From: a virus
DNA length: 36,044 bases
Reading direction: 5' to 3' (one strand)
IMG/VR virus record: IMGVR_UViG_3300032334_000189
Coordinates: 1 to 36,044 of that record
The position numbers and the translations under genes are program-made. The notes under the pieces were generated by a model that saw only the letters and a list, made by a program, of their open reading frames with translations, had not been told where the DNA came from and did no database searches. This document shows positions 21,745 to 31,226 of the stretch, in pieces. Each line of letters starts with the position of its first letter. Within the stretch, counting starts at the first letter, position 1.

Positions 21745-24700
21745 TTACTGGACAGGGAATGATGCGGTTGGCACGGTGGTTACAATGCGGGCTACGCCTT
21801 TGGTGATACGAAGGTCTTGGATGGAGCCGTTTAATGCGCTGCTACCAATCCGATCCGCGCCAACATATAGTGTGCTTGTTTGGTTAAAATTGTCTGTTAC
21901 TGCGCCGCCACTTGTCGCCTCAACAGATCCATTCAAATATAGCTTCAAGTTTCCAGTCGCACTACCAGAACGCACAACAGCAAAATAATACCAAATGCCT
22001 GTTGACAGTGACGTTGTTCCGGTAAGGTTTGTTGCTGTATAACTAAACTGAAGTTTGTTTAACACGGTTACGTTTACGGACCAACCTGTTGTAGCAGTTC
22101 CTTTGCTGACAATTCCGTAAGCAATACCGTTTGCCGATAAGTAAACCCATCCTTCAATTGTAAAATCACCCGTTCCTAGTTGGAGTTGTGGGCCGTCAAC
22201 TGCCGTTAACCAATCACCAGTCCCATCAAATTTTATAGCAGTTGTTACGCCAAATTTAGGAGTCGGGGTTATACTGGTCTGAGCATTCCCAACCGTCGAC
22301 ACTACGTTCTGCGTTGTAGCGTCGTATATTCCTGCGTTGGTCATGTTGAGCAGGAGTCTGGTGTTGGCGTCGTCTGTAAACGGAGCGGTTGGAACAGAAG
22401 TTACCGTTCTAACGTTGTTGCTTACACGGACGCTAGAAAGATAACCGTCAAGATAATAACCAGCGGTGGGCGACGTCCACAAGCCGCTAATACGAAGTTG
22501 CGAGTTTTGTGCGCTTGTTGTATTGCTTGCGGAGTTTAGTAGCGTCCCGTTAAGGTACAGGGCAATGGTGGCCCCGTTATAGGTCATCGCCAAATAGTTC
22601 CAAGTATTTAGCGTTGGTGCGGCAGAAGAATAAACAAAAACACCGCCAACCTGACAAAACCATTTGGCTCCAGAACTATTGTCAATTCCTATCGCCGTTC
22701 TTCCCGCAGAACCACTTGTACCTTGAGAAACAAATGCTTGCGTTGCAGTTGAACTTGTGACGTAAACAAACAACTCAATTGTAAAATTGCCGGTTGGAAT
22801 TATTTGACTGCTTGAAGTCAACAAAGTATCAGATGTTGAAGCAACAAAGTACCCACTCCCACCATACGCCGCAGTGGTATATGGGGCCGTTGGGGAGAAC
22901 GGCTGGAATGCTTGGACGGTAGGAGTGCCGGAACCAACAGTGATTGCGCTAGTTAAGGATGAACCATCAACAAAACGGTTGTATCCGCAAGATAAGAAAA
23001 TTGTGCTCCCCAGAGCTGTTAATGGAGTTGTTGGCGTTGATGAAATTGTCAGGTTGGTATTTGACAACCTCAAATTTGATATGTACCCAGCAAACCCGTT
23101 TGCAGCACTTCTGTCCGTTCCGATCCGCATTGCGTCGGTTTGGCTAAACGTGGTTGCAGATGTGCCTGTTCCGTCAGACACTCCATTTACATATAAAGTT
23201 GTTTGATTTGAACCAGTGCCGGCTCGAACAACAGCGACGTAATACCAAGTATTTGCTGCAAGACTGGTAGCGCCAGTAATGCTTGTTGACGTATCAATAA
23301 AAACAAGTTTATCAGCAGAGCTAACTTGTAAAACCCATCCGGTTGGGGTTGACGCGCCTTTGGCAGCAATTGTGTGTGTTGCTCCCGATGCCGTACGAAA
23401 CACCCATGCTTCAATAGTAAAGTTTGCAGCCCCAAACCGAAGACTTGCGCTATCCGCAACACTCAAGTAACTAGATGAAAAAAAGTTACTCCATTGGCCG
23501 GTCGGCCAATATGGAGTCACCGACCCCTGCGTTGGAGATCCGCTTCGAGTGAGGGAAAAAGTATTGCTGCTGCTGTCAAGAAACCCGTTAGTAGACGTTG
23601 TGCCTTGGTTGTTCTGCCCGTTGGTGCTGGTTGTTTCTAGTAACAATGGGACGTAGGTAAATGACGGATCTTGCACAACAGCCGATGGGGTCACAGCAGG
23701 AGAACTAGCCGCGCTAGCTGTGCCTGTGCCGATACTGTTAGTGGCGGTTACTGTGAACGTGTATGGCGTGCCATTTGTCAAGCCAGACACGGTGATAGGC
23801 GAAGAAGATCCGGTTCCAGTAATTCCATTGTTAGATGTTGCGGTGTAAGTTAAGGTTGCAAGTAACGGACCTCCAGTTGTCGTTGGAGGGGTAAACGCAA
23901 CAGAAACTTGGGCATTTCCAGGCGTGGCCGTGCCGATCGTAGGAGCGCCGGGAACCGTGCCTGCAATTGTAGAGGTTGCAGCCGAAGTTGCGTTAGCGCT
24001 ACCCGCCGAGTTGGTCGCAGTGACGGTACATTTCACCGTGTTGTTGTAGTCCGCATCGACTAGCGTATAAGTCGACGATGTAGCGCCGCTGATGTTGGTT
24101 GCTGCGCCTCGAACCCACTGATATGCGTAAGTCGGTGCTGGGTAGCCGTTCCAGCCGCCGGTCGTGCAACTCAAGGTTTGACCAACGGTTGCGGTGCCAG
24201 AGACCTCCGGCAACGCATAGTTTGTAGGTGCAACAGGCGTAAGCGTTGGGGTGGCCCAAGTCAATGTACCAGAGCCGTTGGTCACCATGGTCTGACCAGA
24301 CGTTCCGTCTGTGCCGGGCAGCGTCCAAGTCGTGTTGGCCGACATTGAAGCCGGTGCCTTAAATGCAACGTAATTTGTCGTTGCATTTGAGAACCGCAGC
24401 GCAGACGAGTTATTGAGCTGCGTATTGGTTCCGTCAGTGGTCAGATTGGGTAGACCGCCCAAAATGCCGCCTTTGTTATACTGAAACTGCGTGTTGTTGC
24501 CGCCAGGGGTGGTCGCACTGCTTGGGGTTGCCCAAGTTGCCGTGCCGCCCTGAACCGTTAGAACTTGGTTGGTCGAACCAATAGCCAGTTTGCCGGCTGC
24601 ATTCGTTCCAGTGCCGACAATCAGATCGCCAACAGCCGTGATTGGAGACAAAGCATTAAATCCAGCCGCCTGCGCGGTTTGTCCGGTACCACCTTGAGCA

Positions 24701-25899
24701 ATCGCAACAGCCCCGGAAGTGACTTGGCTGCCGCTAATCGCAATATTCGTATTAGACGCGCTGGTGATCTGGCCTTGCGCGTTTACGCCGATCTGAGGCA
24801 CGGCAGAAGCCGAACCATAAGTGGCCGAGGAGACTCCAGTGTTGGTGATGCTGAACTGGTTGGTACCCGATAGCGAAAGACCAGTGCTTGCCGAGTAGAG
24901 AACCGTACCAGAACCAAACTGAACAAAGTTAAGGCCGGTGCTGCCAATCGTAATCGGAGGCAGTACCGTCTGAACCCAAGAGGTTCCCGCGTTCGTGGTG
25001 CCAGCCAGAATCAGCGTGAAGTCGCCAGCATCAACATTAAGGTACGTCGTCCCCGGCGTGTCGTAGTCCGTCGCACGGGTCAAAATAAACGGCAGCGAAC
25101 CACTGCCGACCTGCGTGACCGTATAGATGCCGTTTTGCACCGGCGAAGCCTGGTTCTTAACCAGAATTCGATAGCCTGCAACCACGCTAACAGAGTCAAC
25201 CGTCAGCAGACCGTTAGCCGTAGCGGTGAGCGTCGCACCAACACCAGACGTACCGTTGTTGTAAGTACAAGTCGGCAGCGCGGTGGTGGTCGCTAGATTA
25301 CAGTTTGCATGAAACGTCAATCCAGTGGCAACCGCATCTGCGTACGCCTTATTTACAATGCTATTGGTCGTTGTCGGAGCGGACGTAATGTTGCCGCTCG
25401 TGGCGTTCATCGTGGTGAACGTGCCGGCAGCAGGAGTCGTACCGCCAATCGGCGTATTCTCTACCGTGCCTCCGGTGTAAATGCCGCCGGTAACCGTTTT
25501 TCCGGTAAAGGTAAGGGTGCTTGGCAGCGACAAAACAGGAGTCGTTCCGCCCGTTGAGGCAATCTCGTTAGCCGTGCCGGATACGCTCGTGACTGGCGTT
25601 GAGCCAGAGGATGCTGCCGTAACTTGTCCTTGAGCGTTAACCGTAACGCTTGGGTTGGTATAAGTTCCAGGGGTTACCGCTGTATTGGCAAGTGCAATCG
25701 TGCCAAACGTAGTAATCGGACCACCCGTAAGCCCCGTGCCGGTAGAAACCTGCGTAACAGCACCACCGCCCGATCCACCACCGTTAAGGTCTTTAGTTGT
25801 GACATTGACGGTTACACCGCCCTGGACAATCGGAACAAGCTCTGTTCCCGTTAGCGGAGTACTAGCCGCTGGCAGATTAGAGATTTTGGTGTTAGCCAT
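21745..25899 (-). CDS. Giant tail fibre with Ig-like, FN3 and three LamG domains
   Basis: A 1384-residue fibre. Residues 1-45 (MANTKISNLPAASTPLTGTE) are an attachment motif; 46-190 and 330-545 are Gly/Ser/Thr-rich shaft with NAQGQVTAASSG-type repeats; 190-330 form a compact domain containing ILVKNQASPVQNGIYT. A bacterial Ig-like domain lies at about 560-645, a fibronectin type III domain at 648-740, and three concanavalin/LamG-type domains at about 805-960, 1020-1190 and 1225-1380, marked by FTIEAWVF, FTIELFVYV and FTIEGWVYL. LamG domains usually bind glycans, so it is the likely host-receptor protein. Its place between portal and scaffold genes is unusual. Confidence 0.9.
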   Translation of the reverse strand: MANTKISNLPAASTPLTGTELVPIVQGGVTVNVTTKDLNGGGSGGGAVTQVSTGTGLTGGPITTFGTIALANTAVTPGTYTNPSVTVNAQGQVTAASSGSTPVTSVSGTANEIASTGGTTPVLSLPSTLTFTGKTVTGGIYTGGTVENTPIGGTTPAAGTFTTMNATSGNITSAPTTTNSIVNKAYADAVATGLTFHANCNLATTTALPTCTYNNGTSGVGATLTATANGLLTVDSVSVVAGYRILVKNQASPVQNGIYTVTQVGSGSLPFILTRATDYDTPGTTYLNVDAGDFTLILAGTTNAGTSWVQTVLPPITIGSTGLNFVQFGSGTVLYSASTGLSLSGTNQFSITNTGVSSATYGSASAVPQIGVNAQGQITSASNTNIAISGSQVTSGAVAIAQGGTGQTAQAAGFNALSPITAVGDLIVGTGTNAAGKLAIGSTNQVLTVQGGTATWATPSSATTPGGNNTQFQYNKGGILGGLPNLTTDGTNTQLNNSSALRFSNATTNYVAFKAPASMSANTTWTLPGTDGTSGQTMVTNGSGTLTWATPTLTPVAPTNYALPEVSGTATVGQTLSCTTGGWNGYPAPTYAYQWVRGAATNISGATSSTYTLVDADYNNTVKCTVTATNSAGSANATSAATSTIAGTVPGAPTIGTATPGNAQVSVAFTPPTTTGGPLLATLTYTATSNNGITGTGSSSPITVSGLTNGTPYTFTVTATNSIGTGTASAASSPAVTPSAVVQDPSFTYVPLLLETTSTNGQNNQGTTSTNGFLDSSSNTFSLTRSGSPTQGSVTPYWPTGQWSNFFSSSYLSVADSASLRFGAANFTIEAWVFRTASGATHTIAAKGASTPTGWVLQVSSADKLVFIDTSTSITGATSLAANTWYYVAVVRAGTGSNQTTLYVNGVSDGTGTSATTFSQTDAMRIGTDRSAANGFAGYISNLRLSNTNLTISSTPTTPLTALGSTIFLSCGYNRFVDGSSLTSAITVGSGTPTVQAFQPFSPTAPYTTAAYGGSGYFVASTSDTLLTSSSQIIPTGNFTIELFVYVTSSTATQAFVSQGTSGSAGRTAIGIDNSSGAKWFCQVGGVFVYSSAAPTLNTWNYLAMTYNGATIALYLNGTLLNSASNTTSAQNSQLRISGLWTSPTAGYYLDGYLSSVRVSNNVRTVTSVPTAPFTDDANTRLLLNMTNAGIYDATTQNVVSTVGNAQTSITPTPKFGVTTAIKFDGTGDWLTAVDGPQLQLGTGDFTIEGWVYLSANGIAYGIVSKGTATTGWSVNVTVLNKLQFSYTATNLTGTTSLSTGIWYYFAVVRSGSATGNLKLYLNGSVEATSGGAVTDNFNQTSTLYVGADRIGSSALNGSIQDLRITKGVARIVTTVPTASFPVQ

Positions 25900-26639
25900 T
25901 ACTCGGGATTCCTAATCAAAGTTCCTTCAACCTGCACCGATCCGGGCGCTGCCGTTGATTGATTTAACTGCCATTGAATATCGGTCTTCTCAACATACGC
26001 GCAGGGAACCAAGCGCAGAGAGTTATAAGACCCGACAAAAGGAGCGGTCAGAACAATCGTTGGAGTCGTAACGCCGTTGACAACTGTCTGCGAATATACG
26101 CGGTAAGTACAGTTTTGGCTGCCATTATTGTGCGACAAAGCGTATGCACGTTGCAAATAAAACGTATTGCCAGCCGGAACCGTGTAAATAGCCGCCTGAC
26201 TGGTCCCAGCCCCGGCATTGATTCTAGCGTAAGTCGTGCCGCCGTTGGCTGCCGTAATGTTCCCAACGCTTGTTCCAGACGTAATCACCATCCGATTGAT
26301 GCGGAAAAACGTGCTAGTGCCGCTGGTCACCACTCCGGTTGTGGACGCCGTAAACGTGACTGTGGCCGTTTTTAGCAGGTAATTTGCATCTAAACCAAAA
26401 ACCGTCATGGCCACGGTTTCAGCAGACCCGCTCGAAAAGGTCATTGCGACCGCAGCAGACGGGAAAACATACGCTACCGAATCAGCCAGCTCCCAAGGCG
26501 CTCGAAATGACGTTGGCATCGACGAGTTGTAGCCTTGGATGTTGACCGTCTCGTGACCAACAACCTGCCCTCTGGCAACCTGAAGCTCAAAGGCTTCGGT
26601 CTTGCCAAAGTACGTCTGCGAGAAAAACGTGGTACTCAT
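25899..26639 (-). CDS. Virion protein next to the portal group, unknown
   Basis: A 246-residue beta-rich protein. The N-terminal half has FGKTEAFELQVARGQVVGHE and APWELADSVAYVFPSAAVAM, and the C-terminus is a second beta domain. I recognise homologous-looking proteins in podovirus structural regions with no role given. It starts in an ATGA overlap with the previous gene and ends on the start of the giant fibre gene, so it could be a fibre-attachment protein. That last point is inference. Confidence 0.65.
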   Translation of the reverse strand: MSTTFFSQTYFGKTEAFELQVARGQVVGHETVNIQGYNSSMPTSFRAPWELADSVAYVFPSAAVAMTFSSGSAETVAMTVFGLDANYLLKTATVTFTASTTGVVTSGTSTFFRINRMVITSGTSVGNITAANGGTTYARINAGAGTSQAAIYTVPAGNTFYLQRAYALSHNNGSQNCTYRVYSQTVVNGVTTPTIVLTAPFVGSYNSLRLVPCAYVEKTDIQWQLNQSTAAPGSVQVEGTLIRNPE

Positions 26640-26998
26640 GCCAAAAACCTTAGCCTATACAAGGCGCGAAGGTAGATTTCAATAATATTATCAATCAACT
26701 GCTGCAAAGCCATGTCGGTCTTGTCAACAATATCGTATCGAGACTCTTCAATCTCTTTAAGCTGATTCTCAAGAAACTCAATGATGTTAGTCGTCTTCTT
26801 GGCCGACATCAACGTAATCGGCCCGATCAGACCGTGCCGGCCCTGATAGGCTTCGGCAAAGTCATCTGCCGCCTCAACAATCAATTCGTAAAAGTGCCCA
26901 AGCGCTTTGTGCTTGCTGTAGCTGCGGGTATTCAAATGAACACTATGCGCTACATCTCGCGCCAAGAACAAAAGCCCGACAAAATCCGCGCACTTCAT
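26636..26998 (-). CDS. DUF5856-like helical protein after the portal
   Basis: A 120-residue, all-helical protein with DFVGLLFLARDVAHSVHLNT at the N-terminus, KHKALGHFYELIVEAADDFA near 30-49 and YQGRHGLIGPITL near 51-63. The His/Glu pattern is suggestive of a ferritin-like four-helix fold. Proteins like this lie next to portal genes in many podoviruses and I believe them to belong to DUF5856; the role is unknown. Start and stop are both in ATGA overlaps. Confidence 0.72.
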   Translation of the reverse strand: MKCADFVGLLFLARDVAHSVHLNTRSYSKHKALGHFYELIVEAADDFAEAYQGRHGLIGPITLMSAKKTTNIIEFLENQLKEIEESRYDIVDKTDMALQQLIDNIIEIYLRALYRLRFLA

Positions 26999-29151
26999 TG
27001 CTGATACTCCGGCATCATTTCCATAGGCTCACGCCCCGGCATTTCGGCGACCAAATCGCCGCTGGTGATCATGCCATGTAGAGTGCCCATGACAATATCT
27101 TGGATCTGATCCTCTGACATACCCGCCTGCACGGCACTAATACGCTGCGTCTCGGCTTGATACGCCTTAATTTGCGCCTCAAAGTCCTTGCGCTCCATGT
27201 CCTGCGCTTCCATGGATTTGCCGACATTTTGCAGCATATTGTGCAACTGATCCAACTCTGCCGCCATCGCCTGCATCTGCTGTTGCGCGGCTTGCAAGGC
27301 CGGATTGTCGTCAGCCTCTTGCATTAGCTTGGGATCAATGGTTTTGGCAAAGCGTTTTGCCATTTCAGCAGCACCAGGCCAATCCATGTTCTTAACGAAC
27401 AGATCGCCAGCCACCGCCCACAACTGCGGGTTACCTTGCAGCAACTGTGCCATCGCTTCCAGCGCTTCTTGACGTTTGGTCGCGTAACCTGGACCAGTGG
27501 CAACCACTACGTCGTATTTACCGACACTTGGGTTGTAAATCTTGTCGATCACAATCCCTTCTTGGTTCTGGATCTTACGCACGGCCTCTGGCTGCATAGG
27601 GTCAATCTTGACCATCTTTGTCTCGCCATCCAGCCCAATGATTCGGGCAATACGCCGCGTATCGTAAATCTTGGGGATCATATCGACGAGCTGGCGGCCA
27701 ACGTAGCGCACCGCCCGAGCCAAATTGTCTTGGTAGTGGTAAGTACCAACGTCGCCCTCACGCTGACGAGCCAAAATAGCCCTGCCGGAGCGCTCGTTGG
27801 ACGTTTGACCAAGACTTGCGTTGTATTGCCCCGTGGCGCTCTTAATGTCCTCCGAAGCACCCATTTTGGCCTGTATCAGACCAGTTTGGGCCATTGGAGG
27901 CAGCGCACGTTGCGGCAGCGGTAAAACCGCGCCCTGACCGTCCGTCACGTCAGGATTGACCTCCAAATAAGGCCAATTCTGCGTGTTTGCGGTCTTCCAC
28001 TGGGTTTCATAACCTTCAAACTGACCGCCATAACCAATGAACGGAGCCTTCGGAGCCAGCGCCAGCATTTCGGCTTCTTGACTCGTCCAGTAGTTGTACA
28101 TCCGTTGTGCATCTTTGGCGTTACGCACCAAGCCGCTGATGTAAATGCGGCCCTCAACCTCGTATTCGTTGCCAATTACCCGCACAACCGGGATACAACT
28201 ACCCGCCCATTCCTGTTCTTCAAGGATTTCGTAGCCGTTAATCTTGCACCACTTGATCTTTTTACGATCTGCTTGGCGAGATTTCTTCGGTTTGCCGTAA
28301 ACCTGGCGCAATTCCTTGTCTTCCGGCGTGCCTTCAAAGGCAGTCACGTTGCCAGGGTACAAATTCAACGTATGCTTCTCGTATTCAATATAGAAATACT
28401 CAGCAATACGAATTGTGTCCGTATTTAGCCACTGGCTTAGGTTCTGATCGCCAACACCCAGCGTTTCTAGCGTAGAAACCGGCGACGCATCAGGGAAAAG
28501 GCGGTGATATTCGTCTTTTGACAGGTCTTCGGTGATAAAACACCACTTTGCGTCACTGCCGCACGGGTCTTGGATCAACGGATCCATGTAGACCGAGAAA
28601 CTATTGCGTACCCGAGCGATCTTAATGTCCTGATCAAACGAGTTTTCGTCGCAATATTGCGTCAAAAGGCGAATATACCCCTCGCCGTAGGCTACTTGGT
28701 TCTCGCAGGCCGTGTCGTAGGCCACATCGGCATCCGAGATGTACTCAATATGCCGGATCATGCCGTTAAAAATCTCGGCAACCTCTACATCCGCATCATC
28801 ATTAACCGGAATGACCTTGACACTAGGCCGGTTCTGGCGCTGATCATTCGTAATTTGGTGAACGTGCTGCGGCAGTTTGTTAATCGTCAAGCAGGGCCTA
28901 GCGTTAATCGTCTGCCCTTGCACCGCACCACGAGTTGCCAGCACATCCGCCGGCCATTGCCACTGGTTATCCGGGCTACCGGCATAAAAACGAAGGTCGT
29001 CCAGCTCGTCTTCGCGTGACTCCGAATACGCCGAAATTGCCATTGAGAGGCGATCTCGTGCCGTTGACAGCACATCCGAGTCGCTTTTGAGTGGCTTACC
29101 ACCCAATGCGACGTTACCAACGGCGTTAATACCAGTGTAATCAGATGCCAT
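26995..29151 (-). CDS. P22-type portal protein
   Basis: A 718-residue protein, close to the 725 residues of P22 gp1. Recognisable parts are YAGSPDNQW and ARPCLTINKLPQHVHQITND near the N-terminus, ACENQVAYGEGYIRL (about 145-160), YISGLVRNAKDAQRMYNYW in the wing, GQYNASLGQTSNERSGRAI near residue 450, and a long Gln/Met-rich C-terminal helix (from about 610) matching the barrel. Twelve copies should form the DNA channel. ATG 29151 follows TGGAAG at five bases and shares bases with the preceding stop (TGATG); the GTG two codons earlier is less likely. Confidence 0.95.
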   Translation of the reverse strand: MASDYTGINAVGNVALGGKPLKSDSDVLSTARDRLSMAISAYSESREDELDDLRFYAGSPDNQWQWPADVLATRGAVQGQTINARPCLTINKLPQHVHQITNDQRQNRPSVKVIPVNDDADVEVAEIFNGMIRHIEYISDADVAYDTACENQVAYGEGYIRLLTQYCDENSFDQDIKIARVRNSFSVYMDPLIQDPCGSDAKWCFITEDLSKDEYHRLFPDASPVSTLETLGVGDQNLSQWLNTDTIRIAEYFYIEYEKHTLNLYPGNVTAFEGTPEDKELRQVYGKPKKSRQADRKKIKWCKINGYEILEEQEWAGSCIPVVRVIGNEYEVEGRIYISGLVRNAKDAQRMYNYWTSQEAEMLALAPKAPFIGYGGQFEGYETQWKTANTQNWPYLEVNPDVTDGQGAVLPLPQRALPPMAQTGLIQAKMGASEDIKSATGQYNASLGQTSNERSGRAILARQREGDVGTYHYQDNLARAVRYVGRQLVDMIPKIYDTRRIARIIGLDGETKMVKIDPMQPEAVRKIQNQEGIVIDKIYNPSVGKYDVVVATGPGYATKRQEALEAMAQLLQGNPQLWAVAGDLFVKNMDWPGAAEMAKRFAKTIDPKLMQEADDNPALQAAQQQMQAMAAELDQLHNMLQNVGKSMEAQDMERKDFEAQIKAYQAETQRISAVQAGMSEDQIQDIVMGTLHGMITSGDLVAEMPGREPMEMMPEYQQ

Positions 29152-29408
29152 CAACACTTCCAGCGTTTAAGTGACGCCTTGGCCCGCTCCGCATCGCCCT
29201 TGGCATGGGCCACAACCCCTTCCATCCTAGCGCAAAAGCTGGACTTGCGGCCCTTGTCGGCCTCTGTCTTGGGGTTTGGAGCCGGCGCTTTCAAATTGCT
29301 GCCAGTCTCACGATTATACTTCTCTCGACCCTTCTCCGTCAGGCCAGCGCCCTTGCTAACTGGCAACTTCTCGCCGCGACCGACGGATAAGGAAACGCCC
29401 TTCTTCAC
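29151..29408 (-). CDS. DUF6321-like basic protein, GTG start
   Basis: An 85-residue basic protein with GLTEKGREKYNRETGSNLKA (residues 22-41), PNPKTEADKGRKSSFCARM (44-62) and the ending SLKRWKC. This signature is that of DUF6321, found near terminase and portal genes. The GTG at 29408 overlaps the previous stop (GTGA). Function unknown; the charge suggests DNA binding, possibly a packaged or assembly-related protein. Confidence 0.78.
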   Translation of the reverse strand: MKKGVSLSVGRGEKLPVSKGAGLTEKGREKYNRETGSNLKAPAPNPKTEADKGRKSSFCARMEGVVAHAKGDAERAKASLKRWKC

Positions 29409-29551
29409 TTCTTCTTCGCCGTCTTTGCCGACTCTTTGAAGTCTTTGGCCGTTGGCGCACCAGCAGAACCAGGTTTGCGCATCTTTTCGCCGCTGCCGGC
29501 CTTAATGCGCTCCTGCTTCGCGTGAATATTGGCGTAAAGGCCCTGCTTCAT
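29405..29551 (-). CDS. 48-residue basic protein
   Basis: ATG 29551 to TGA 29405-29407. The product has KQERIKAGSGEKMRKPGSAG in the middle (residues 12-31), then PTAKDFKESAKTAKKK. The 'MRKPGSxGAPTAxDFxxSAKTAKK' pattern is one I know from small phage proteins between terminase and portal. It is joined by ATGA and GTGA overlaps to the basic genes on each side. Confidence 0.7.
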   Translation of the reverse strand: MKQGLYANIHAKQERIKAGSGEKMRKPGSAGAPTAKDFKESAKTAKKK

Positions 29552-29679
29552 TTCTTCTTCGCCGCTTCGCGCTTAACCGAGTACGCAATCGCTACGGCCT
29601 GTTTCACCGGCTTACCGGCCTTGACTTCAGTCTTTACGTTCTCTTTGAACGCTTTTGGCAAGGCAGACTTTTTAAGCAT
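29548..29679 (-). CDS. 43-residue Lys-rich protein
   Basis: ATG 29679 to TGA 29548-29550, first of three basic genes after terL. The product is a helix with KENVKTEVKAGKPVKQAVAI followed by AYSVKREAAKKK. It resembles small 'xxFKxxVxxxxxxGKPxKQAxAIAYSxKR' proteins in many phages. Its start lies just after the terL stop, in an ATGA chain with the next gene. A histone-like or assembly role is inference from charge. Confidence 0.68.
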   Translation of the reverse strand: MLKKSALPKAFKENVKTEVKAGKPVKQAVAIAYSVKREAAKKK

Positions 29680-29682
29680 TGT

Positions 29683-31206
29683 TTATGATCCCATCCAAGA
29701 CCCAGACATTGTAGCCCCACTAGACCTTATGGTCCTAGGTGGCTCCTTGTATTCCCGATGCGCCACCGGGTAGGCAAACGTCACGGCCAACGCATCAGCC
29801 GCATCCGGGCTTGCCAAACCCCTGGCCTTCATTTCTTTCTTACCTTCCAGAAAGATCGTACCCGCGGAGTTTGGCTTTTTCATAGGGCCAATCAAATCAG
29901 CCTTCAATTGCCGATCCTTTGGAATGCTGGCAGATCGTAACCAATCACGCATCGCGCCCCACATTTCTGCCCGCTTATTACCCCACATCACAGGGTTTTT
30001 GGCTTTCCAGCCAAAGTTAACCCCACGCACCTTATACCGTTGCTCGGTCAATCTGTCAAGCACGCCATAACCCAAACCGCCCTCATCAATTACCGTCAAA
30101 GTCGGCTTGTATTCCTCAATCGCGTCAATCACATTGCCCACCGTGGTCATCGTGTCATCACCACGGAAACGCTTAATCGCAATCAAATCCCGGCCTTGGC
30201 GCACCACAATAACCGTCGCATCCAAGCCGCCCCTCGCCGGATCCACGCCAATCACAATCGGCGCAGTCTCATCCTTGTATTTGGCCCGATCCATTGCCTC
30301 ATCCACTATCCTCGGGCCAATAAACTGATCATCACCACTGGCCGGAAACTCGCCATAAACCTCAACCCTCGCCTGCGGTGAATCCTCGCCATACTCGGCA
30401 ATAATCTGCTCGTAAGTATTCTTGTCCGTCCCTTCCACCTGCCTCGCGTCTATTTGCCTGCCCTTCCAGAAGTCGCGCTTGCCGTGGAAAGTCTCAAAGA
30501 AATACCCCTGGTTGCGCCGAGGGTTGCTAAACGCAAACCAATACCGATCCAAGATATTCTCGGTAAAAAACCCAGCACCCACCGCCCAGATCGGATCCGG
30601 TATCCCGCTGGCCTCGTCAAAGATCAGCATCATTCCGTCATGGTTGTGCACCCCGGCGTACGCATCCGGGTTTTCCTCCGACCAGAGTTTGCCCTCCGCC
30701 GCCCAGTAGCGCGTACCCTTCTTCAAATCCCGCTCAACCAGTTCGGTCAACCACTGCGCCGGCACGATCTTGGTCGCGCTGATCTCCCACCAGTAGCTGT
30801 TGATGATCATCGCCTGCCACTTGGTTAGCTCGCCCCAGGTCACCGAGCGCAGCTGGCTCTCGCTGTTGGCGCTTACGATCACCGTTGAGCCAATCCTCGT
30901 GGTCAGCATCCACAGAATTAGCCAACTCACCAACGCAGACTTGCCGATCCCTCGACCGCTTGAGACCGCCTCGCGCAGGGTCTCCATGTCGGCCTTACCT
31001 TTGTTCGCCCTAATGTGCGCGGCGATGTCTCGCAAGATCTCACGCTGCCACTTCCTCGGCCCGTTGAACTTGGCAAGCGGCGTGTTTTCTTGGCCCCACG
31101 GAAAGGCAAACAGCACGAAGGCTTCCGGGTTGTCGGCAATCGTCGGCGACCAAAGTTTGGTCATTAGGATCTGTTCGTCTTCGGCGCTGTATCGAGTTTT
31201 TTGCAT
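29683..31206 (-). CDS. terL: Terminase large subunit
   Basis: A 507-residue packaging motor. The Walker A-type loop is SGRGIGKS (83-90), Walker B is MLIFDE (193-198), and the motif SNPRRNQGYFF (227-237) lies near the coupling motif. The nuclease domain has VIGVDPARGG (Asp322), TVIDEGG (Asp374) and SPDAADALAV (Asp468), the three acidic sites of the RNase H-type fold. Start ATG 31206 is directly behind a run of nine T with no ribosome site, so translation may be leaderless-like or depend on a different start (an internal ATG at 31164 is possible). Headful (P22-like) packaging is likely from the head type and the permuted genome. Confidence 0.95.
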   Translation of the reverse strand: MQKTRYSAEDEQILMTKLWSPTIADNPEAFVLFAFPWGQENTPLAKFNGPRKWQREILRDIAAHIRANKGKADMETLREAVSSGRGIGKSALVSWLILWMLTTRIGSTVIVSANSESQLRSVTWGELTKWQAMIINSYWWEISATKIVPAQWLTELVERDLKKGTRYWAAEGKLWSEENPDAYAGVHNHDGMMLIFDEASGIPDPIWAVGAGFFTENILDRYWFAFSNPRRNQGYFFETFHGKRDFWKGRQIDARQVEGTDKNTYEQIIAEYGEDSPQARVEVYGEFPASGDDQFIGPRIVDEAMDRAKYKDETAPIVIGVDPARGGLDATVIVVRQGRDLIAIKRFRGDDTMTTVGNVIDAIEEYKPTLTVIDEGGLGYGVLDRLTEQRYKVRGVNFGWKAKNPVMWGNKRAEMWGAMRDWLRSASIPKDRQLKADLIGPMKKPNSAGTIFLEGKKEMKARGLASPDAADALAVTFAYPVAHREYKEPPRTIRSSGATMSGSWMGS

Positions 31207-31226
31207 AAAAAAAAATTTTGTGCGGG

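Noticed and set aside
25616-25650. Two CCGTAAC sites in the giant fibre gene
   Set aside because: The fibre is very rich in Val and Thr, so these arise from codons; spacing is irregular and no inverted structure is present.
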